NCBI RefSeq assembly: GCF_000744095.1 | Contig: NZ_JQLI01000001.1 | Location: 3,534,001 to 3,598,000, forward strand | Length of the DNA stretch: 64,000 nt | Direction of reading: 5' to 3' | DNA from: Cupriavidus necator A5-1 | Lineage (GTDB): Bacteria; Pseudomonadota; Gammaproteobacteria; Burkholderiales; Burkholderiaceae | Shown here: piece by piece, positions 35,823-43,029 of the stretch | Numbering within the stretch: position 1 is the stretch's first letter | Layout: each line of letters starts with the position of its first letter | Notes under the pieces: generated by a model | The model's database searches: none | What the model was told of the DNA's origin: nothing | The model's input: only the letters and a program-made list of their open reading frames with translations | Translations under genes and position numbers: made by a program

Positions 35823-36914
35823 ATGAGCGTCGATTTCATCGGCATGATCCAGAGCCAGAAGCAGTCCGAGATCCATCCGCCCTCGGGGCCCGCGATCGAT
35901 CGCGACTACGTTCGCGCCTTTGCGCAGGCGCATGAGCAGGCCGGCTTCGACCGCATCCTGGTGCCGCACCACTCCACCGGTCCGTCGGCCACGCTGACCA
36001 TCGCCTACGCCGCCTGCGTGACCGAGCGCATCCACTTCATGCTGGCGCACCGCCCCGGCTTTACCGCGCCCACACTGGCCGCGCGCCAGATCGCCACGCT
36101 CGACCAGTTCAGCGGCGGCCGGCTCGGGGTCCACTTTATCTCCGGCGGCTCCGACAGCGAGCAGCAGCGCGATGGCGACTTCCTTGACCACGACCAGCGC
36201 TATGCGCGCACCGATGAGTACCTGCAGATCCTGCGCCGCATCTGGACCGGGACTGCGCCGTTCGATCACGAAGGCCAGTTCTACCGCTTTACGCAGGGCT
36301 TCTCCGAAGTCAAGCCCGCACAGCAGCCGCACGTGCCCATCTACTTCGGCGGCGCCTCCGAAGCGGCGCTCACCGTGGCCGGCAAACATGCCGACGTCTA
36401 CGCGCTGTGGGGCGAATCGCTCGACCAGGTGCGCGAGCTGACCACGCGCGTGCGCGCCGAAGCCGCGAAGCATGGGCGCGAGGTGCGCTTCTCGGTCTCG
36501 TTCCGCCCGGTGCTGGCGGAGACCGAAGAGAAAGCCTGGGCCCGCGCCGACAGCATCCTGGAGCGCACCCGCGCACTGCGCGTGCAGGCCGGCTATAGCC
36601 GCGGCGGGCCGCAGCAAAGCGAAGGCGCGCGCCGCCTGCTGGCTGCCGCCGACAAAGGCGACCGCGTCGACCAGCGGCTGTGGACCGCCATCGCGCGCGA
36701 AACCGGCGGGCGCTCCAACTCCACCGGCCTGGTCGGCACGCCCGAACAGGTGGCGCAGGCGCTGTTGGTGTACTACGAGCTCGGTGTGACCACCTTCCTG
36801 ATCCGCGGCTTCGACCCGCTCGAAGACGCTATCGACTACGGCCGCGAGCTGATCCCGCGCGTGCGCGAGCTGGTCGCGCAGCACGACGCGGCGGCCGAGC
36901 GCAAGGCCGCCTGA
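35823..36914 (+). CDS. FMNH2-dependent monooxygenase (SsuD-like, LLM class)
   Basis: A 363-residue luciferase-like barrel enzyme. ARQIATLDQFSGGRLGVHFISGGSDSEQQRDGDFLDHDQRYARTDEYL closely follows the SsuD pattern (key part LDQFSGGRLGVHFISGG), and PIYFGGASEAALTVAGKHADVYALWGE is the flavin-proximal block. SsuD cleaves alkanesulfonates to aldehyde and sulfite using reduced FMN; relatives act on sulfones or other substrates. ATG at 35823 follows ACAGGAG; the open frame to 35703 is arginine-rich and rejected. No flavin reductase gene is adjacent. It heads an operon with a class II aldolase and an ABC transporter. Confidence 0.88.
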   Translation: MSVDFIGMIQSQKQSEIHPPSGPAIDRDYVRAFAQAHEQAGFDRILVPHHSTGPSATLTIAYAACVTERIHFMLAHRPGFTAPTLAARQIATLDQFSGGRLGVHFISGGSDSEQQRDGDFLDHDQRYARTDEYLQILRRIWTGTAPFDHEGQFYRFTQGFSEVKPAQQPHVPIYFGGASEAALTVAGKHADVYALWGESLDQVRELTTRVRAEAAKHGREVRFSVSFRPVLAETEEKAWARADSILERTRALRVQAGYSRGGPQQSEGARRLLAAADKGDRVDQRLWTAIARETGGRSNSTGLVGTPEQVAQALLVYYELGVTTFLIRGFDPLEDAIDYGRELIPRVRELVAQHDAAAERKAA

Positions 36915-36936
36915 TCCCCCCGGAAGAACCCTCGCC

Positions 36937-37770
36937 ATGAACGCCGTCGTCCCCATCCAGCGCCCCGCCGCGCTGAAGCTGAACCCGCATCCGCAGCAGA
37001 AGTTCTGGTTCGATCCCATCCCGCCGCGCCCCACCATCGAGGCCGAGCGCCGCCATCGCCAGGAACGCCTGGCCGGCGCCTTCCGCATCTTTGCCCGCCA
37101 GGGTTTCGACCTCGGGCTGGCCGGCCATATCACCGCGCGCGACCCGGAGCTGACCGACCACTTCTGGGTCAACCCGCTGGGCGTGCATTTCTCGCGCCTC
37201 CGCGTGTCCGACCTGCTGCTGGTCAATGCACGGGGTGAGACCGTGATCGGCAACCGGCCGCTGAACAAGGCCGCCTTTGCCATCCACGCCGCCATCCACG
37301 AAGCGCATCCGCATATCGTCGCCGCCGCGCATACGCATTCGACCTACGGCAAGGCGTGGTCGACGCTGGGGCGCAGGCTCGACCCGCTAACCCAGGACTC
37401 GTGCTCGTTCTTCGAAGACCACGCGCTGTTCGACGACTTCACCGGCATGGTGGTCGACGACAGCGAAGGCCAGCGCATCGCGCGCGCGCTCGACAAGGGC
37501 AACGGCGAGACCTACAAGGGCGCGATCCTGAAAAACCACGGCATCCTCACCGCCGGCCCGACCGTGGAGGCCGCGGCGTGGTGGTACATCGCGCTGGAGA
37601 ACGCCGCGCACACGCAGCTGCTGGCCGAAGCCGCCGGCACGCCGCAGCCCATCGATGCGGCCACCGCGCGCCATACGCATTCGCAAGTCGGGGGCAACGA
37701 AGGCTCGCTGCATGCCTTTGAAAGCCTGTATGCCGGCCTGGTCGAGGCCGAGCCCGACCTGCTGGACTGA
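36937..37770 (+). CDS. Class II aldolase/adducin-family protein
   Basis: A 277-residue metal-dependent aldolase-fold enzyme. Zinc-ligand histidines are in AAAHTHSTYGKAW and, further on, in KNHGILTAGPTVEAAAWWYIALE; FDLGLAGHITARDPELTDHFWVNP and VNARGETVIGNRPLNKAAFAIHAAIHEAHP complete the family blocks. This subgroup includes decarboxylases and aldolases of unknown substrate. It starts 22 bases after the SsuD-like gene and precedes the transporter, so it may process the carbon skeleton left after desulfonation. That role is inference. Confidence 0.86.
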   Translation: MNAVVPIQRPAALKLNPHPQQKFWFDPIPPRPTIEAERRHRQERLAGAFRIFARQGFDLGLAGHITARDPELTDHFWVNPLGVHFSRLRVSDLLLVNARGETVIGNRPLNKAAFAIHAAIHEAHPHIVAAAHTHSTYGKAWSTLGRRLDPLTQDSCSFFEDHALFDDFTGMVVDDSEGQRIARALDKGNGETYKGAILKNHGILTAGPTVEAAAWWYIALENAAHTQLLAEAAGTPQPIDAATARHTHSQVGGNEGSLHAFESLYAGLVEAEPDLLD

Positions 37771-37807
37771 CACCTCATATCAAACAACGAGAACGGGGAG
37801 TTTCACC

Positions 37808-38818
37808 ATGAGCCAGAAGACCACCACCGATCCGCGCCGCCGTGACGTGCTGCGCCTTGCCAGTGCCGCGGCCATTGCCGCGCCCGCGCTGATCCTCGGG
37901 CGCCAGGCCTGGTCGGCGCCGCGCAAGCTGACCTTCGCCTGGAACCAGAACTCGTTCTGCCTGACGCCGATCGTGGTGGCGCAGGAGAAGGGCTTCTTCG
38001 AGAAGAACGGCCTGCAGATCGACCTGATCAACTACAGCGGCTCGACCGACCAGTTGCTGGAATCGATCGCCACCGGCAAGGCCGATGCCGCGGTCGGCAT
38101 GATCCACCGCTGGCTCAAGCCGCTGGAAGCGGGCTTTGACGTCAAGATCATCGGCAGCTCGCACGGCGGTTGCGTGCGGCTGGTGGGTTCGAAGGCCGCG
38201 GGCGTGACCAATCTGCAGCAGCTCAAGGGCAAGACCGTCGGCGTGAGCGACCTGGCGGCGCCGGGCAAGCACTTCTTCACCATCCTGCTGGCCAAGAACG
38301 GCATCGACCCGGACAAGGACATCACCTGGCGCCAGTATCCGGCCGACCTGCTCGGCGTGGCCGTGGACAAGGGCGAGATCCAGGCCATCGCTGACGGCGA
38401 TCCCAACCTCTACCTGCTGGAGAAGCGCACCAACGGTGCCTACGTCGAACTGGCCACGAACCTCACCGGCGAGTACGCGCGCAAGGTCTGCTGCGTGATC
38501 GGCGCGCGTGGCGAGCTGGTGCGCAACGACCGCCCTGCCGCTTCCTCGCTGGCGCGCGCGATCGTGCAGGCGACCGATTACGTCAACGAGAACCCCAACG
38601 AAGCTGCCAAGGTCTTTGCCAAGTACTCGCCCAAGATCAACCCGGACGACCTGCGCAAGCTGTACGCGACGCTGACCTATACCCACCACCCGACCGGCGT
38701 CGACCTGCGCGACGAGATCGCGTTCTACGCCGACGATTTCCGCCGCATCGGCGTGCTGAAGAAGACCACCGATGCCAAACGCCTGGCGCAGCATGTCTAC
38801 GCCAATGTCCTGGGGTGA
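37808..38818 (+). CDS. ABC transporter substrate-binding protein (SsuA/NMT1-like)
   Basis: The 336-residue binding protein carries a Tat-like signal (DPRRRDVLRLASAAAIAAPALILG) and a two-lobed NMT1/SsuA fold: FAWNQNSFCLTPIVVAQEKGFFEKNGLQIDL (usual opening), IATGKADAAVGMIHRWL and QLKGKTVGVSDLAAPGKHFFTILLAKNGIDP. Relatives bind sulfonates, nitrate, thiamine precursors or taurine. GGGGAG precedes ATG 37808. With the downstream permease and ATPase it forms a full importer; the SsuD-like enzyme upstream suggests an organosulfur ligand. Confidence 0.88.
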   Translation: MSQKTTTDPRRRDVLRLASAAAIAAPALILGRQAWSAPRKLTFAWNQNSFCLTPIVVAQEKGFFEKNGLQIDLINYSGSTDQLLESIATGKADAAVGMIHRWLKPLEAGFDVKIIGSSHGGCVRLVGSKAAGVTNLQQLKGKTVGVSDLAAPGKHFFTILLAKNGIDPDKDITWRQYPADLLGVAVDKGEIQAIADGDPNLYLLEKRTNGAYVELATNLTGEYARKVCCVIGARGELVRNDRPAASSLARAIVQATDYVNENPNEAAKVFAKYSPKINPDDLRKLYATLTYTHHPTGVDLRDEIAFYADDFRRIGVLKKTTDAKRLAQHVYANVLG

Positions 38819-38822
38819 TGCG

Positions 38823-39869
38823 ATGACGACAAGCCAACCTGCACTCGATGCGGGGCTCGCGCGCGAGCCAGCCGCACCTGCCATTGCCACCGTGCGTGGT
38901 ACCAGCCCGGTCTGGGCCACGGGCATCGTCGCGGCGCTGGCGTGGGCCGCGTTCGGCGCGTTGACGTGGCAATGGCCGAACCAGGTGGTCGGCTTCAGCG
39001 ACTGGGCCTATACGGAGGAACTGGGCATTGCGGCGCTGGCGGGCGCCGTGCTGCTGGCGCTGGTCGCGCTCGTCGGCCAGCGTGTCAGTGCGGCACAACG
39101 CGCGTTGGCCGCGTTGCGCACCGCCGGTCCATGGCTGGTCGCACTGCCGGTGGTGCTGGCGGCGTGGGAAATCCTGACCGCCAAGACCGCGATCCTGCCT
39201 ACGCCCTTCTTTGCGCCGCCACAGGCGCTGATCGAGGTCTATGCCGACGACTGGCGGCGGTTGGGCGACAGTGTGCTCAATACTCTCAAGCTGCTGGGAC
39301 TGGGCGTGGCGTATGGCGGGCTGGCGGGTTTCCTCGTAGGGGTGTCGATCGGCTGGTCGCGGCGGATCGGGTACTGGGTGCATCCGGTGCTACGGGTGTT
39401 GGGGCCATTGCCTTCGACGGCGCTGCTGCCGCTGACGTTCTACTTCTTTCCGTCGAGCTATTCGGCCGCGGTGTTCCTGATTGCGCTGGCTACGGGGTTT
39501 CCAGTCGCGGTGCTGACGTGGTCGGGCGTGGCTGGGGTCAACAAGAGCTACTACGACGTGGCGCGCACCATGGGCGCTTCCGGTTGGTTCCTGGTGCTGC
39601 GGGTGGCGATTCCGGCGGCGCTGCCGCAAGTGTTCGTCGGACTGTTCATGGGGTTGGGCGCTTCGTTCTCAGTGCTGGTGACGGCGGAGATGATGGGCGT
39701 GAAGTCAGGGTTGGGCTGGTACCTGACCTGGGCGCAGGGCTGGGCTTCGTACGTCAATATGTACGCGGCGCTGATTGTGATGGCGTTGTTGTTTTCAGGC
39801 GTGATCACGCTGTTGTTTGTTGCGCGCGATCGCGTGCTGTCGTGGCAGAAGGGGACGGTGAAATGGTGA
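38823..39869 (+). CDS. ABC transporter permease (SsuC-like)
   Basis: The 348-residue permease has more membrane segments than SsuC: two extra helices precede the usual BPD_transp_1 domain. The conserved EAA loop for ATPase docking appears as KSYYDVARTMGASGWFLVLRVAIPAALPQVFVGLFMG. ATG at 38823 is four bases after the binding-protein stop; another ATG lies upstream in frame. The final codons overlap the ATPase gene start by seven bases. The long N-terminal extension is unusual for the family. Confidence 0.88.
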   Translation: MTTSQPALDAGLAREPAAPAIATVRGTSPVWATGIVAALAWAAFGALTWQWPNQVVGFSDWAYTEELGIAALAGAVLLALVALVGQRVSAAQRALAALRTAGPWLVALPVVLAAWEILTAKTAILPTPFFAPPQALIEVYADDWRRLGDSVLNTLKLLGLGVAYGGLAGFLVGVSIGWSRRIGYWVHPVLRVLGPLPSTALLPLTFYFFPSSYSAAVFLIALATGFPVAVLTWSGVAGVNKSYYDVARTMGASGWFLVLRVAIPAALPQVFVGLFMGLGASFSVLVTAEMMGVKSGLGWYLTWAQGWASYVNMYAALIVMALLFSGVITLLFVARDRVLSWQKGTVKW

Positions 39870-40741
39870 GTGTTGTTGAGCGGTTGAAAGCCTCGCGATC
39901 CAACGATCGCCCGCAGAAGGCTCCCCTCTCCCGCGAGCGGGGGAGGGGAGTTAACGCGGCGGCAGGCGATACGTCCGGAGCTCTAACGGGCGCGCGTATC
40001 GACATCCGGAATGTCAGCCACTGGTTCGGTTCCGCCGATGACCAGCTGCAGGTCCTCGACAATGTCGACCTCGACGTCGCCCCCGGCGAATTCGTCGCCC
40101 TGCTCGGCCCCAGCGGCTGCGGCAAGTCCACGCTGCTGCGCCTGGTCGCTGGCCTCGACCACCCCTCCTCCGGCGACATCCTGCAGGACGGCACGCCCAT
40201 CACCGAGCCCGACCCCTCACGCATTGTCGTGTTCCAGGACCCCACGCTATACCCCTGGCGCCGTGTCTGGGACAACGTCGCACTCGGCCTGCAGGCACGC
40301 GGCATCCTGGCGCAGGAGCGGCACCGCGTCGACGACGCGCTGCGCCGCGTCGGGCTGGAAGCCTTCGCCCGCGCCTTCCCGCACCAGCTCTCGGGCGGCA
40401 TGGCGCAGCGCGTGGCGCTGGCGCGCGCGCTGGTCAACGATCCGCGCCTGCTGGTGCTGGATGAACCGCTGGGCAAGCTGGATTCGCTGACGCGGCTCGC
40501 GATGCAAAGCGACCTGGTCGAGCTGTGGCAACGCTCGCGCTTCTCGGCGCTGCTGGTCACGCACGATGTGGAAGAGGCATTGTTCCTCGCGCAACGCGTG
40601 ATCGTCTTCAGCCAGCGCCCTGCGCGTATCACCGCCGAGATCAAGGTCGACCTGCCCTACCCGCGCCATCGCGGCGACCCGCGGCTGACCGAGCTGCGGC
40701 ACGCGGCGCTTCGCCACCTGGGACTCGACGCGAGCTGGTAA
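39863..40741 (+). CDS. ABC transporter ATP-binding protein (SsuB/TauB-like) with REP-encoded N-terminal extension
   Basis: A 292-residue ATPase: Walker A GPSGCGKSTLLRLVAG, Q-loop VVFQDPTLYPWRRVWDN, signature LSGGMAQRVALARAL, Walker B LLVLDEPLGKLD and the H-loop LLVTHDVEEAL. The first about 45 residues are unlike SsuB: they are encoded partly by a REP-like palindrome (39921-39950), which yields APLSRERGRG in frame. No ATG, GTG or TTG is seen between the palindrome and the conserved domain, so translation most likely starts at ATG 39863, inside the permease stop region. The extension may be dispensable. Confidence 0.88.
   Translation: MVSVVERLKASRSNDRPQKAPLSRERGRGVNAAAGDTSGALTGARIDIRNVSHWFGSADDQLQVLDNVDLDVAPGEFVALLGPSGCGKSTLLRLVAGLDHPSSGDILQDGTPITEPDPSRIVVFQDPTLYPWRRVWDNVALGLQARGILAQERHRVDDALRRVGLEAFARAFPHQLSGGMAQRVALARALVNDPRLLVLDEPLGKLDSLTRLAMQSDLVELWQRSRFSALLVTHDVEEALFLAQRVIVFSQRPARITAEIKVDLPYPRHRGDPRLTELRHAALRHLGLDASW
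39921..39950. repeat. REP-like palindrome inside the ATPase coding region
   Basis: CTCCCCTCTCCCGC and GCGGGGGAGGGGAG (14-base arms, one mismatch, GA loop). It belongs to the same family as the copies at 16931/18457, 47331, 59938 and 60040. The insertion is in frame with the ATPase and lies ahead of its first conserved strand. Confidence 0.75.
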
Positions 40742-40772
40742 TGCCTCACCGCTTCACCCTGCGGGCCGCATC

Positions 40773-41948
40773 ATGAGCGGCCCGCCTCCGCAGGCATGGC
40801 TGAACGCGCTGCTTGTGCTGATCGAGAAGTTCCAGTTGGGATTGCTATCGCTATGGCACCCGCTGGGCCTGACCGGCGACAGTCACGGCCAGCCCGCGTG
40901 GCCATGGGCGCAGCGCGTGGCCGGAGAAACGTTGCTGATCGACCTGGGCCTCGCACGCCAGGTCGGCCTGAGCGTATGTGCCATAGCCTTCGCCGTGCTG
41001 GCCGTGGCCATTGCCCTGGCCCGGCGTCGCGGGCGTGGCGTGCTGCTGGCCGCTGCCGCCCTCGCGCTGCTGGTGGCGCCGTGGCCCAAGGCATCGCTGC
41101 TGCTTGGCCCCGCCGTGCCCACCAGCTTCCACGCCAGTCCGACCCGCTTCTCCGTCGATGCCATCGCACTCGGCGGGCGTGTCTATGCGCAACACTGCGC
41201 CGGCTGCCATGGCGCCGACGGACGCGGCGAAGGGCCGCTGGCCGCGAGCCTGTCACAGTGGCCGCCGACGCTGGCCAGCCCGCTGCTGGCGCGTCGCGCC
41301 GATGGCGAGTTGTTCTGGCATGTGCTCGCCGGGATGCGTGACCGCAACGGTCAGCCCACCATGCCCGCCTTTGGCGCTACGCTCGGCGCGCGCGAGACCT
41401 GGGCCGTGATCGACTACATGAAGGCGCTGTCGGCCGGCAGCGAAGCCGATGGCAACTGGCCAGTGCCGTTGCGGCTGCCGGAGATGGCGATCCGCTGCGG
41501 CACCGAGGCGCCGCTGTCACTGTCGCAATGGCGCGGCGACCAGCGCGTGCGCCTGGTGGCGGTCGATGGCACGGCCTCACTGCCGTACGAGGATCCGCGC
41601 TTCCTGACCGTGCTGGTCACGCCGGACGGCCGGCCGCCCGCAGAGGTGCCCCGCTTCCGCGCCGGCTGCACGGCCACGTCGCCGCTTGCGTGGCAGGCGG
41701 TGGCATCGATCGCCGGGGCATCACCCGCCCGACTGGCGGGAACCCAGTTGCTGGCCGACCGCGCAGGGTGGCTGCGTGCGCGCGGCGCACCCGGCCGGCA
41801 ATGGTCCGACGCGGATCTTGTGTGCGTCTCGGGACCAGCGGGAATCCCACCGCGCAATGCCGGGCCGGCCCCGGACGGCCTGAGCGCGCTGCTGCTGCGC
41901 ATGGATGCCGAACCGGTGCGCTTCGTCAAGGGCGGCTTCATTCACTGA
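40773..41948 (+). CDS. Membrane-anchored class I cytochrome c
   Basis: A 391-residue protein. After about 60 polar residues two hydrophobic segments follow (VGLSVCAIAFAVLAVAIALA and VLLAAAALALLVAPW), then a cytochrome c domain with haem motif Cys142-Ala-Gly-Cys145-His146 and a likely axial Met in GQPTMPAFGATLG. The C-terminal 150 residues, with VRLVAVDGTASLPYEDPRFLTVLV, form a second domain of unknown type with several cysteines. It begins 31 bases after the ATPase gene, probably co-transcribed. A c-type cytochrome beside a sulfonate-type importer suggests periplasmic electron transfer from a sulfur compound, for example sulfite, but no sulfite dehydrogenase is present. Confidence 0.8.
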   Translation: MSGPPPQAWLNALLVLIEKFQLGLLSLWHPLGLTGDSHGQPAWPWAQRVAGETLLIDLGLARQVGLSVCAIAFAVLAVAIALARRRGRGVLLAAAALALLVAPWPKASLLLGPAVPTSFHASPTRFSVDAIALGGRVYAQHCAGCHGADGRGEGPLAASLSQWPPTLASPLLARRADGELFWHVLAGMRDRNGQPTMPAFGATLGARETWAVIDYMKALSAGSEADGNWPVPLRLPEMAIRCGTEAPLSLSQWRGDQRVRLVAVDGTASLPYEDPRFLTVLVTPDGRPPAEVPRFRAGCTATSPLAWQAVASIAGASPARLAGTQLLADRAGWLRARGAPGRQWSDADLVCVSGPAGIPPRNAGPAPDGLSALLLRMDAEPVRFVKGGFIH

Positions 41949-42110
41949 ACGCGGCCATCGCCTTCCCCGGATTGTTCGCTCCCAGCGAATTCTGACTTTC
42001 CACCCATTGCCGTGATCGCCCCCGCTCGTGCCAGTAATCTGCACATCGAGGACAAAGCCAACGTGGATCAGTGACATGGTGCAGATAAGGACGGCCGTGG
42101 CAAGCGCAGC

Positions 42111-43025
42111 TTGCCGGCCAGTGGCGTGAGCCCCGTCGGGGGCGCCCGGGCCCTGCAGGGCATCGCGCTGATGGTGGGGGCGGTAGCTTGCTTCGCCGCA
42201 CTGGACACGCTGACCAAGATCGCCGGCGCCGCGGTGCCGGTCGTGATGGCACTGTGGCTGCGCTACCTGGTACAGGCCGCCCTGACCGGCGCGGTGTTGC
42301 TGCCGTCGCGCGGCCGGGCCCTGCTGCGCACCCACCGGCCACTGCTGCAAGGCGTGCGGGCGGTGGCGATGCTGCTGTCCAGCGGCTGCGCGTTCTTCAG
42401 CCTGCAGGTGCTACCCGTGGGCGAGTTCACCGCCGTGGTCAGCCTGACACCGCTGGTGATGGCGCTGGCCGCCGCTGCCATGCTTGGCGAGCGCGTCTCG
42501 GCCGTGCGCTGGCTGTGTCTGTTGACCGGATTCGCCGGAGCCCTGGTGGTGATCCGGCCGGGCGCCGGCCTGCAGCCGGCGATGCTGCTGCCGCTGGGCG
42601 CGGTGCTGTGCAATGCCGTCTACCAGTTGCTCACCAGCGTGCTGACCCGCGCCGACGGCGCCGGCACCACGCACTTCCATACCGGCTGCGTGGCCACGGT
42701 GCTGCTGTCGGTGGCGCTGCCGTTCGGCTGGACCTCGCAGCTCACGGTGTGGCACTGGTGCCTGCTCGCGGGCATGGCGCTCGCCGGCAGCGCCGGTCAC
42801 ATGCTCCTGGTGCTGGCCTATGCGCGCGCGCCGGTCAGCCTGCTGACACCCTATCTCTACCTGCAGATTGCCTTTGCGATGGTCGGCGGCTGGCTGGCGT
42901 TTGCCTACCTGCCCGATCAATGGTCGCTGCTCGGCGTTGCACTGATTGCCGCCAGCGGCGTGGGCGGAACGGTGGCGGCAGCGCGCGAACGTGCGCTGCC
43001 GGCGCGGCCAGTCGGCGCGACCTAG
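42111..43025 (+). CDS. EamA/DMT-superfamily transporter
   Basis: A 304-residue protein with ten predicted membrane helices in two EamA repeats (ALQGIALMVGAVACFAALDTL; LAAAAMLGERVSAVRWLCLLTGFAGALVVIRPG; then PLGAVLCNAVYQLLTSVL and LAYARAPVSLLTPYLYLQIAFAMVGGWLAF). Such transporters export or import metabolites, amino acids or organic cations. The start is unclear: TTG 42111 or GTG 42126; there is no in-frame ATG before the first helix. It converges with the dehydroshikimate dehydratase gene, whose stop is five bases away. Confidence 0.82.
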   Translation: MPASGVSPVGGARALQGIALMVGAVACFAALDTLTKIAGAAVPVVMALWLRYLVQAALTGAVLLPSRGRALLRTHRPLLQGVRAVAMLLSSGCAFFSLQVLPVGEFTAVVSLTPLVMALAAAAMLGERVSAVRWLCLLTGFAGALVVIRPGAGLQPAMLLPLGAVLCNAVYQLLTSVLTRADGAGTTHFHTGCVATVLLSVALPFGWTSQLTVWHWCLLAGMALAGSAGHMLLVLAYARAPVSLLTPYLYLQIAFAMVGGWLAFAYLPDQWSLLGVALIAASGVGGTVAAARERALPARPVGAT

Positions 43026-43029
43026 CCGC

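Noticed and set aside
38942..39862. ATPase reading frame open far upstream through the permease gene
   Set aside because: The frame overlaps the permease in another phase and has no ATPase features; the start at 39863 fits the overlap typical of such operons.
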